DNA of 64,000 nt from Canna indica (taxonomy: Eukaryota > Streptophyta > Magnoliopsida > Zingiberales > Cannaceae). Location of the stretch: the NCBI GenBank assembly GCA_034359265.1, contig CP136890.1, forward strand, positions 70,991,501-71,055,500, in the 5' to 3' direction. Made by a program: the position numbers and the translations under genes. The notes under the pieces were generated by a model. That model worked only from the letters and a program-made list of their open reading frames with translations. It searched no databases and was not told where the DNA came from. Below, in pieces: positions 49,160-58,921 of this stretch. Position 1 is the first letter of the stretch. Each line of letters starts with the position of its first letter.

Positions 49160-50117
49160 AACCATTTCCTGGGGGTCAGAAAAAAACCCCAGGAAAACTC
49201 ACATTCCCTGGGGTCAGAAGAAACCCCGGGAAAACTAATTAATATAACATTAAATTAATGAATATCAATTAATTACCAACCGCAGCATCAAGAAAATAAA
49301 ACATATAACTAATTACTTATATTTTAATAAAATTTAAATATATAACTAATTAATTAAATTTTAATCAATTATTATTACTTCATATTTTTAATAATTTTAT
49401 TATTATAATTATTTATTAATAATAATTTTATTATTAAAATTATTTTTAATAATAATTTTATTATTAAAATTATTTTTAATAATAATTTATTAAGTAAATA
49501 ATTTTGAGGGAAGAGGGGTAAAATTTTTAGTTATTTTATTTTTTACTTAATAATATTTTAGATTTTTAAAATTATTTTATTTTTTACTTACTTAATTATT
49601 TTATTTTTTACTTATTTAATTATCTAAAATTATTTTAATTTTAAATTAATTTTTATTTATTTTCAAATTTAGAAGTGAGATGTAATAAATGGTGAGGGTC
49701 ATTACTTACCATCATAAAATATAGGATTTAGTGAGGGTAACTATATTATCCTCACAATATATACTTTTTAGTGATGGTCATATTAGACCGTCACTAAATG
49801 CAAGATTTCGTGAGAGTCTCGTGTCCTCACAAAATATCATTTTTAGTGAGGGTCATATTCGACCCTCACAAAATGTAGAATTTTGTGAGGGTCACCTTGT
49901 GGTCCTCACAAATATATACTTTTAAGTGAGGGTCACATTAGACATTCACTAAATGTAGAATTTCGTGGGGATCACGATATCCTCACAAAAAATTCAACTT
50001 TTAGTGACAGGTTTTCGTGAGGGCCGACTAGCAACCCCCATAAATAGATTGATTTAGTGAGGGTCGATGCGCGACCCCCACTAAATCTCGTCACTAAAAC
50101 CTAGTTTTCTTGTAGTG
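49160..50117. repeat. Right subterminal repeats of the CACTA element
   Basis: Two motif classes are present. At 49165-49230 there are copies of CCTGGGGGTCAG...CCCCAGGAAAA, like the left array. At 49690-50100 there are about ten copies of TTAGTGAGGGTCATATT and its inverse ACCCTCACAAAATG, spaced about 35-45 bp. Between them (49231-49680) is AT-rich DNA with TTTTAATAATAATTTTATTA repeats. The right terminus TTTTCTTGTAGTG ends at 50117. Confidence 0.85.
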
Positions 50118-50546
50118 TATGTAGTTTTATGATAGTAGTAACTATTGCGTGACTGAGGATGAGCTATGCTCTTAACAAAGTGTTGCACTTATAGCAACAG
50201 AAGTGCTTGAGAAACACTCTGCCTATATGAACTAGAAGTGGTGCCGCTTCTTATATAGAGTTGTGGTTTACTCTCTTAGAGGTTCATGAAATAGGATATT
50301 GTGTATGGTCATAATAGCGCCAAGCAATATGATTGCTCTACTTGGAGGGTGAATTGCTTGTGTGTGACAATTCCAATTGTGTCACAAAGGAGTAGAGGTT
50401 TAATTTACAGACACCATCAACTCCGACATATCTTTGAAATGTTTACACTAATAGAAGGTTTAATATTCGTCACACCTTCCTTTACGCAAATAATTCTTGG
50501 AGATGATTTATTTGGTCAAATGTAGTTTTCCAAACAAGTGGAAGAT
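50118..50546 (+). other. Copia 3' non-coding region and polypurine tract
   Basis: This continues the Copia sequence after the CACTA insert and includes the right TAT (50118-50120). It ends with CAAGTGGAAGAT directly before the 3' LTR, the expected polypurine tract of a Copia element. A 74-codon frame at 50301-50525 has no features of a gene. Confidence 0.7.
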
Positions 50547-51250
50547 TGTTGAAATTCACCTAATAATATGAAGCTTATTTTCATCAATATTGAGTAATTT
50601 GATTATTCAATTTTTGATGTGATTTAAGAGAATGAAAAGGTGTAATAGATAATTCAATCTGAGAGGTTTAACAAGAGAATTATATAATTCAATTAGAAAT
50701 TATATATATTAAGTTTTATATGACTAAGAAAGGGTATATGAAGATGCACATTCATGTTGTTTGTGAAAACTAGACTTTAGTCCCACATTGAAAAATGTGC
50801 TAATTTTATATTAGCTTATAAGCATTAGTGTGTATACTTGATTATTTGTGTGGACAAAGTGGAAGGTCAAGAGGTCACATTGGTGCTTTTAGGCGCACTT
50901 TGCACTTTGCACTTTGTATCGTCACTAAGAGCCGCGAGCCCATTTTTTTGTCGAGTCTGACCTTGATTCAAACCTAGTTTTTTATTGTTGGAACTCGGTA
51001 GTTACTTGAAAAATTGCACTTAATATCTGATCAATTGCATGTTAATTTCGAGATTATCTACTCATTAATCAAAAGCGATTGTTACTATTTTTCAATAATG
51101 AGCATCAATTGAGAAATTATTCTGCATTTGATCTACATATATAAGGGCTTGATCAATCCTGGAGGTGTATTGCTACAGGGCAATAGAGACCTTAAGGACA
51201 GGGATTACTCGTAAGTCCTTTAGATCTTTCTCGAATATACCTACCTAACA
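50547..51250 (+). repeat. Copia 3' LTR
   Basis: It starts TGTTGAAATTCACC and ends CTACCTAACA, followed by the target duplication CGATC. It is about 90 bp shorter than the 5' LTR because of one deletion near 51138, and differs from it at many single bases. The insertion is therefore old. Confidence 0.88.
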
Positions 51251-51255
51251 CGATC

Positions 51256-52846
51256 AAGCCACTCTCTCAGAAAAGTCTTGACATGACTACCCAACATAAC
51301 TATGGTTTTTAACTGAATCTTCTTGCAAGTAGGCCAAGGCGGGATGGCGAGACAATTGACCCACACTCTATCAAGCTGTAAACCTAAAGAAGGGTGACTT
51401 CATGCTCCTCATAACGATCGATTATAACTGAATTTGTAGGGTTCCCTTCGCATGCAAGCAGTCTAAGGCTGGACGACGGGACAACTAACCCACACTCTAT
51501 CAAGCCGCAAAACCAAAGAAGGGTGACTTGACGCTCCTCACCTGTCTTAATTGATGACTATTTTCCCACTCTATCGATAGGCTCAACACCCTAGATATCG
51601 AGGCCAATGACAATCCCGAACAAAGTCGTGCTGACGAAAGTTGAAAGGTCATAAGCTTGCTGAAGTGATGAAATCGGATGAGAACGAAACATCCAAAAGC
51701 TTATTCTTCAACTGTCTTGCCTAAAGAGAGACATGATTGACCATAGTGAGGATTCACAACTATTAACCAACCAGGGGAGTCCATCAGCTAGGACTTCAAA
51801 TATGTCGACCCACCTCGAAGACTCGTCCAAGAGGCAGACCGACATTACACCGAGGCAATCTCAAGCAACTTTTTGTAGGTGAACCCCATTCAAGGTCAAG
51901 AAATGCCACGACTCTGATCTTCTAGCTCAACGAAGCTTCGTTTCCAAAGAGTTGTTATCACAATAAATAAAGAAAAGCGATCATTCTCTATGGGATATAC
52001 ACCTTCTGATGATTGACTTATCAGGCAGTCGCATGTTGAACAACGTTGCACTCAAAAGACTGTTGGGTTGGTTCATGACGTTTTAAAGCTCAGGTGAATG
52101 AAGAATTTACGCCCACTATCAAGGAGAGATAAAGATCATCTCTTGTCCCGCAACGATTGCAACTGATAGTATCCCCAATAAGCACAACTTGCTCCTATAA
52201 ACAACTTCCCACGCAATCGTCAAGATTCTCTTATCATGGCTCTCCCCCTTCTTTTGACATCATAAGCCATATACAGTTTCGTTTGGCAGTTACTCAGTTA
52301 TGCGATTGCATCGACACCCGAGTTACTATTAATGGGGGGAGAATAGCTCAATTAGGCTCTCCATTCACATTCCCATCTACTGGGCATGCTAGCCCAAGAC
52401 TAGCCTGCACATACCAACCAACTAGATCAAGTCGCCCATTCCTACCTAGTCAAGCCCAAAGCGGATTCATGCATCAATCAATGAAGGGCCACGGGCCACA
52501 ACTGGGCTCAAATAGTCCGAGAGGCCTGTACCTCGAGCTTGACCCTCAATTGAAGCAACTCTGATGGCTAGTTCGATGAAGTGACCAAATTACTATTTAC
52601 TAAAATGATTAAAATCCCTCTCTACGATATTATAAAAGGTAGACCCCCACCCAAAAGTTGGGGACCTTATCCTTTCATCTCTTTTCATTTTACTTTGCGT
52701 GCTTAAGTGAGATGGACCAACCATTCACTCACTATCTACTTACTTTTACTAACTTGGACATTGGAGGATGCTACCCAGGGCCCAACTCCGGAGGAGTACT
52801 TTTGTAGTTGTTGATCAAGCTCTACACTAACCCAGCCTAATCAACA
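51256..52846 (+). mobile_element. Old LTR-like sequence (probably Gypsy), right part
   Basis: The tail has the layout of plant Gypsy LTRs: TATAAAAG (52631-52638), AGACCCCCACCC, then TTTTCATTTTACTTTGC, TAACTTGGACATTGGAG, and CCCAACTCCGGAGGAGTACT before an end CTAATCAACA (52846). A duplication of about 130 bp (about 51310-51425 and 51430-51545) shares CCCACACTCTATCAAGC and AAAGAAGGGTGACTT. A 135-codon frame at 52157-52564 is not supported. It probably joins 33150-33603 across the Copia insertion. Confidence 0.5.
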
Positions 52847-53258
52847 GTTTTGTGATGGTCCAATCTAAATGCTACGAAAATGAACATCATTATTTGTGAA
52901 GAAAGGGATGGAGGCAAGAGGCAGAGGAGGAAAAGGATTAAAATTGCTTCTAGAGGATGCTAAGGATCATGCAGAATAAGACTCGAGTCAAATATCATTC
53001 AACGTAGTAAACTTCGTCCCTTATGATTTCATTTCATCCCATTAAAGCAAAGGAGAGCTATTCATCAACTTTAATAAAGGGCATTTTAAGGGTTTTGATA
53101 TTTTATTTTTCTGATTTTGAAAAATACTAGAAAATAATTTTGGATTTTGGTAACAACGAAGGCAATGATTTTTTAGAAATATTCAGAAAAAGTTATGTAA
53201 GTTGAAGGCAGAGCACCAACTCAACCGATCGCACCGTTTGTTCGCCTACATATATGGT
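52847..53258. other. Intergenic, no recognisable feature
   Basis: There is no gene or repeat that I can recognise. It ends in TATATGGT (53251-53258), the left target duplication of the hAT element. Confidence 0.5.
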
Positions 53259-53539
53259 TAGGGCTAAAAACGAGCCGAACACAAACGAGTACTGGTCTGC
53301 TCATGTTCGGCTCGGTTTTAAATAGTGCAAATTCGAATTTGATTCGAATTCGAAGCATTACCTAGACCTGCTGGTTATATTCGGCTCGATTCGAATATTC
53401 CAGCACTCGAGTTCATAATTGCTCGACTCGGTTCGCAATCGAACAGTCCGATTTAAACGAATTCGAGTACGAATCCGAGTAGTGTTCGACAGAAAGTGTT
53501 ACAAACCAAGAATCTTAAACAGTTAACAGAACTTAAACA

Positions 53540-53800
53540 CTTAAACTGCAACTATGCAAGTTGCAAGTTGCAGACTGCAAGAGTTTAAGATCAACAATTT
53601 AATATCAACACTTGCAGACTGCAAGTTGCAGACTGCAAGTTGCAGACTTGCAGTTAACTTAAATACAAGTGTTAATAGAACTTGTTTGATGAACTGCAAG
53701 TCTATAAGTGTTAAGATCAAGTTCATCAAGTTCATCAGACTTGCAGTTAACTTAAATACAATAGTTTAAGATCAACACTTGCAGTTAACACTTAAGTACT
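53540..53800. repeat. Direct and inverted short repeats (TTGCAGACTGCAAG)
   Basis: TGCAAGTTGCAGACTGCAAG is self-complementary in part and recurs three times, alternating with GACTTGCAGTTAACTTAAAT at two places (about 53645 and 53738). The region could fold into several hairpins. It lies in the 3' part of the hAT element, after the transposase gene. Bases 53800-54860 hold repeated ACACCATATTAAAC phrases and no gene. Confidence 0.75.
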
Positions 53801-54867
53801 TAACAAAACTTACAAAACCAAGATACACAACACCATATTAAATATATTAAACTGATTAATTGATTAACAGAAGATCAGAAGTAACAGAACTTGTAAAATA
53901 CATTAAACTATAGATACTGAGATACACAACACCATATTAAACTAATTAACTAAACTAGAAGTCTAGAACTGAACTAAATACATCACTGTCACTGATCAAC
54001 ACCATATTAAAATGCAAATACATCACTGATCAAACACCATATTAAACTGAACTAGAACTAGAACTTAAGATAGGCAACACCAAAGTCCAAACAAACACCA
54101 TATTAAACTTACAATTACACCATATTAAACACCAAATTTAGGATTCAAAGTATAGCAAGCAAGACTGTTGGTTGCTGATGTTAAGTGTTAACTTAGAAGA
54201 CTGCTGGCTCCTGTTGTCAATGGAAGAACTGAAGAAGACTGTTGTTTGTTGAGTGTTAAGTTCACTAGACTAGTTAAACTGGCAGTCAACAACATAAGAA
54301 GAGTTTAAACTAGTCAACAGTGTTGCAAAAATGGAAGAAAAGAAGAGTTTAAACATTTAAACTAGTTAAGAAGACTAGCAGTTTCATGATAGAAATGGAA
54401 GTAAACAAGTAAGAAGACTAGCAGTTTAAAAAGAGTTTACCTTCAGTCCACAATTGCAGTTTGATGAACTCAAATTAAACTGCTGCAGTTTCAGTTTACT
54501 CAATTGATGAACTCAAACAATACTGCAGTTTACTCATGCAGTTCATCAATCATCATTCATCACTATTTGAAGTCCAGAACAATTGAACAAGCATCAGTTC
54601 ATCACTGCAGCAGAACAAATTAAACAAATTAAACTCAGAAAAAATTAAACAAGTTTATCAGTTTACCTGAACAGTGAACAATCATACTCATGTCTTGTTG
54701 AGCAGCAACTAACTAGTAAACTAAACTAAACTAAACTAAACATCAATTTAAAACTAAATAGTAAACAACAATTGATACTTTAGAAATAAAAATAGTCTCC
54801 ATAACTAAAGTCTTCAAAACAAAATATACTTTAGAAGTTGCATAAAAGAAGTCTTCAAAACAACACT

Positions 54868-57189
54868 CAAGTCTCCAGGTTTTCTTCTTCACCCTATTAA
54901 TATCAGTAGCATACATTAGTCATAATAATTAAGAGATAAAAATAGAAACAACATAAAAAATTATTAACTAAATAGTCTAAATTTACCATATAGTTGATAA
55001 TTTTGTAATGATTTTTCAGCCAATCTGCGATGCATATCAAAGCTTGGACAGTTTCAAGCTTTAGAGAGCTTCTATATTGATCCAAAACTCGACCCCATCA
55101 CTGAATATGGACTCTGAAGCCACTGTGGTCATAGGAATTGATAGTACATATTTTGCCATTTTTTATAAAATTTTAAACTTCAAAGTATTTGCTTTCCACC
55201 ATTGCAAAGCATCAAAACTTTCTTCATTAGTACAAATGTATCTACCTTCCTCAAGATACGCATCAAGATCAGATTTAGAAGGTGTGACAGATTCTACACT
55301 TTGAGCCCACATATCAAAATCACTCATGCTCTTTGTTTTATTTTTTTTAAGCAATGAAGTTTTATTTGAAGAACCACTGGGTCCACTGTCTATGTTGGTT
55401 TGAGAAGGTCGTTGTGACTTATGCATCTCAACATAATAGTTGTAAAGATCATAAATTGCATCTTTCACAACATCAATTTTTATTTTTGCTTCAAACTCAT
55501 TCAAATATATTTTCGAAAAACAAAAATGACTAATTGCATCTTGTATCGAAGATCTAATATAGATGCAATTGTCATTAACAAGTTACACTCACCCCAGTAC
55601 TTATCAAATTTGTCTTTCATTTTGAAAGTCATGGCCTTCATGTACTCACAATTATCAACTACAGTTAACTCCAACAGTTCCTTTATTTTTCAAACTTCAG
55701 GTAAAAAAAGATTTACAGTCGGGCATTCACAACCAGAGAATACATTAGTTGCTTCATTAAAAATCTCCAAGAATTCCATAATTTTGGAAGCTTTTCCCCA
55801 ATCCTCATATGACGGCATTGACTTATAGTTAGGATCTCTTTTATGGTATCTCGAAAACACATCTTTAAACTCTAAAGCTGACTCTAGCATGTCATAAGTC
55901 GAGTTCCATCGAGTAGAAACATCTAATACAAGTCTTTTGGTAGAGGACAGTTGTAATTGCCTCGCAATTTCATTAAACTTATGAAGCCTAGCAGGTGACT
56001 CATTTATATATTTAACACTTTCACGAACTTTAGAAATAATGTCATGAATTACAATCAATCCATCTTGAACTATGATGTTGAGGATGTGAGCACAACACCT
56101 CACATGAAATATTTTTCCACCAAAAAATAGATTTTTCTTCAAAGTAAAACTATCTTTTAAAAGTCTAACAGCTGAATCATTTGAAGAAGCATTGTCAAGA
56201 GTGATTGTTGAAATTTTATTTTCAATGCCCCAATCATTTAGACAAGAAAAAATACTATCACTGATCATAAGACCAGTATGAGGGGGTGGCATGCTTATAA
56301 AATTTAAAACTCTTTTTTGGAGGTTCCAATCATCGTCTAAAAAATGTGCAGTCAAGCACATATAACCAATAGTTTCGTTAGAAGTCCACAAGTCAGAAGT
56401 AAGACTTATTCTATCAACACTACCAAGCAAAGCTTTGATTTTTTTCTTCTCTAAAGCATATATCTTCATGCAATCAGCTCTAACAGTCACTCTTGACATG
56501 CTTTCAAATTTAGGATTCAAAGTTTTTATTAGAAGTTGAAAAAAAATACGCTCAACCATCCTAAAGGGATACTCATGGACAATAATCATTTTTGCAAGTA
56601 TATCTTTAACTTTTTCCTTGTCGTATCTAAATGACGTCAAGTTACCTATTTTTCCTTCAGGTTCCATAGTAGGGAGTGCCAATACCTGCTGAGTTTTTCC
56701 AAAATTAGTAGCCAATCTAACTCCACATGTGAGCATGTGTCTATTTAGATGTGTTGTTGAGCAAGTGTTTTGATAAGCTAGACGAGCACGACAATAGTTG
56801 CATTGGTATTTTTGGTACCATCATTCAATGACACCAGTGTGAATTCATTCCAAACTTTAGAAGTCTTTCTTTTTTTCTTTTCTGGAGTATTAGTATCACC
56901 ATTCCTAGCAGTTTTTGTTGTAACCGTAGTATTACATTGTCCTTCGTTAGGAGCCTCTTTGCTTGAATTGACAATGACAGGATTTTCCTCTGCTTCAAAT
57001 TGTGGTCCTGGGGTTGTGTTTGAATTATCCCCAAGCAACACAACACCTCAAAAACAAAATCATCACAGACTTAAGACATTACATTATAGTTACAATATAT
57101 AATAAATTGAATAAAACTAATCAAATATATAAAAGAACATATTAAACTGATTCAATGTTTACCATTTTCAATTTCAGAGGTAGACATGG
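54868..57189 (-). pseudogene. hAT transposase with BED zinc finger, broken
   Basis: The protein binds element ends and carries out excision. On the minus strand, ATG at 57189 opens MSTSEIENG and a GT donor. Exon 2 has KKRKTSKVWNEFTLVSL and the BED finger (CNYCRARLAY...THLNRHMLTC), with a frame change near 56815. The core (55690-56736) has SRVTVRADCMKIY, ISLTSDLWTSNETIGYMC, TLDNASSNDSAVRLL, RCCAHILNIIVQDG and DVSTRWNSTYDML. A TGA replaces Trp in LPEVWKIK at 55690. DFDMWAQSVES, DLDAYLEEGRY and the dimerisation segment SFDALQWWKANTLKFKIL follow, then stop codons before MAKYVLSIPMTTVASESIFS. About 680 residues if repaired, the usual hAT size. Confidence 0.9.
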
Positions 57190-57370
57190 AGAAGTACTAA
57201 AGTAGAGCCGCAGATATTAGAGAAATAGACAAGTAGTCAAGTAGATACTAAACCCTAAATGACTTACATCGTTACACACACGAGCAATTCACACTTCACA
57301 GTAACGGAGATTGGCATCAGATTGTTGATTGCTCAAATGCTCAATGCTAAGAACCAGAGGCCAAATGGCC

Positions 57371-57380
57371 TCTATTTATA
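57371..57380 (-). promoter_or_regulatory. TATA box of the hAT transposase gene
   Basis: The minus strand reads TATAAATAGA about 180 bp before the transposase ATG. It fits a plant TATA box in position and sequence. The flanking 57190-57960 holds no other gene. Confidence 0.6.
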
Positions 57381-57972
57381 GAGAATTAGAGTCACATCAG
57401 ATAAATCTTCTTGGAATCGCAAAAAAAATAATTCAAAAGCCGTGCCATACAAAGAATAAATTTAGGGTTTTGAAACTTACAAAGTCGGAGATTTACATCA
57501 GATAAATCTTCTTAGAATCGATAAAAAAAACTCAAATTGACTCGAAAATCGCCGATCCGACGATATCGCTTCAACTTCTCTACTCGATTAGGGCAAATAA
57601 TTTAAAGACTTACTGCTTACGATATGCCATATTGGATATGGAGAAAGGGCAGTCGGCGTCTCAAACTTGGAGTCGGCACTCGGCAAAAGGCCAGTAGTAA
57701 TTGCATTGCATCGGATCTCCGCTCGAACAGATCGAGCGATTTCGAGCGACGACGCCTTCGCGAACAGTTCGGGAGGACTAGTCGAGTAGCTTGAGGAGAA
57801 AACGAGTTGAGCACCCTTCTATTCATATCTGGCTCGCCTAATTGATCGAACCCTAAAGGGGGATCGGATTCGGCTCAGATCCATTTCGAATTCGAGTCCC
57901 GCTCGTTTGATTCCGAGCCGAATCCGAATCAAGTCCGACCTGTTCAGTTCGGTTTTCAGCCCTATATATGGT

Positions 57973-58411
57973 TGCATTCTAACAACTTCGGCACTTGGTT
58001 GCATTCACGTTCATTTCAAAGTTCAAACCAAGTCACCAGACCACCACATATATGGTCTCTACCCATTTATCATCTCTCCACAAAAGTTTTGGGACCCAAA
58101 TTATCCCCAACGAGAAGCAGGTGACTATTGGGTAAGACATGTATTCATATGTATCCGAAATCGATCCGATCAAACCATGGATCCTTCTCGAACTCTCCGG
58201 TCCGGTCCGGTCCGAGCTCTCACTTCAGAGTTCTGACCATTCTCCCACCACCTCAGACACGTGTCCCACTCATCGTTTGCCACCGTCCAAAACTAGGCCC
58301 GTTCGGTAGACAATCTTGACCGTAGGTTCAGTGGATCCCACCTTTATCAACGGAGAAGAACGATCGCCGGTCGTCTGATCCATGTTTTGCTAAGCCTCTT
58401 GGAGCCGATGG
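57973..58411 (+). promoter_or_regulatory. Upstream region of the HSP110-type gene
   Basis: This is the DNA between the hAT insertion and the chaperone gene. Open frames on both strands are short and lack features. It probably contains promoter elements; only the heat-shock-like motif below could be recognised. Confidence 0.5.
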
Positions 58412-58419
58412 TTCTAGAA
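58412..58419 (+). promoter_or_regulatory. Possible heat shock element
   Basis: TTCTAGAA is the core inverted pair TTCnnGAA bound by heat shock factors. It lies 510 bp before the ATG and about 60 bp before the start of the probable leader exon. Only one clear pair is visible, where strong elements have three or more repeats, so heat response is an inference. Confidence 0.45.
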
Positions 58420-58552
58420 AAAGCGCCACGCTTCCAGGGGGGCGCTATATGTACCCTCTTCTCGTCGCATCGGTCTCTTCTGCTCTAGGGCAAACTTAAC
58501 GACGACGACGAAGAGGACATCTCGATCGCGGAGAGCTCGCGATTACGTTGAG

Positions 58553-58874
58553 GTACGTTTTGAATCCTTCTCTCCTTGGATCCGCTTCGTTTTCACTGAC
58601 CAAAATCCTTAACCCGTTGTGGTTTTTGATCAATCCCGTGGCCATCGTCCTTGGTGTTTCTTTTTTACTTTTTGTTCTTTGGTTCGTCCTTCTGCTATTT
58701 GTCAAACCATAGCTCTCCTGAAGCGGCTTGCCGAACGATCTTGTAGTCGGATTCGTGCTTTGGTATTTTAGTTGGACTGAAAGATCTGATTTTTTTTAGC
58801 AAATAATGGTCTCATATTGAATTTTTTGAGATCTCTGTGACTGAGAATTGCATATTTCATCTGCTGATTTACAG
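58553..58874 (+). other. Intron in the 5' leader of the HSP110-type gene
   Basis: GAG/GTACGT at 58550-58558 is a good donor, and TTTACAG at 58868-58874 is a good acceptor, 47 bp before the ATG. The sequence between is T-rich and non-coding. The leader exon before it contains CGACGACGACGAAGAGG. Confidence 0.6.
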
Positions 58875-58921
58875 ATCTCTTTTGTTTTTCCAATCCCGAG
58901 ACTGTATACTACTTGTAAAAA

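Larger units (their letters stand above)
38427..50117 (-). mobile_element. 11.7-kb CACTA (En/Spm) transposon inside Copia
   Basis: The left end is CACTACAAGAAAGATG and the right end, in reverse, CACTACAAGAAAACTAG, a 12-bp shared terminus. The flanking TAT at 38424-38426 and 50118-50120 is a perfect 3-bp target duplication. Subterminal repeat arrays occur at both ends. Inside, on the minus strand, are a TNP2-type transposase gene and a Transposase_24-type second gene, the usual autonomous CACTA pair. Both are broken. Their order puts the promoter side at the right. Confidence 0.93.
33604..51250 (+). mobile_element. Copia retrotransposon interrupted by a CACTA element
   Basis: The two LTRs (33604-34396 and 50547-51250) flank decayed gag and pol in the order gag, protease, integrase, reverse transcriptase, RNase H, which is the Copia order. 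A perfect 5-bp target duplication CGATC lies at 33599-33603 and 51251-51255. Without the 11.7-kb CACTA insert the element would be about 6 kb. The coding region has many stops and shifts. Confidence 0.9.
53259..57964 (-). mobile_element. 4.7-kb hAT transposon
   Basis: The ends are TAGGGCTAAAAACGAGCC and, in reverse, TAGGGCTGAAAACCGAAC, matching hAT terminal repeats. A perfect 8-bp target duplication TATATGGT lies at 53251-53258 and 57965-57972. Subterminal regions are rich in CGAATTCGA and GAGCCGAA. One transposase gene, on the minus strand, has a BED finger and hAT core. It is broken by a stop and a shift, so the copy is probably non-autonomous now. Confidence 0.93.

Noticed and set aside
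33198..52846. A complete single LTR from TGTTGG at 33198 to CAACA at 52846 across the Copia insertion
   Set aside because: The flanking five bases (AGGAA and GTTTT) do not match, so the borders are unproven; kept only as an LTR-like sequence.
53541..53769. Frames with LQLATC/VASCRLQ repeats
   Set aside because: Translation of the TTGCAGACTGCAAG repeats on both strands.
58441..58452. CTATATGTA as TATA box of the HSP110-type gene
   Set aside because: Poor match to the plant consensus and no transcript start data; not listed as a feature.
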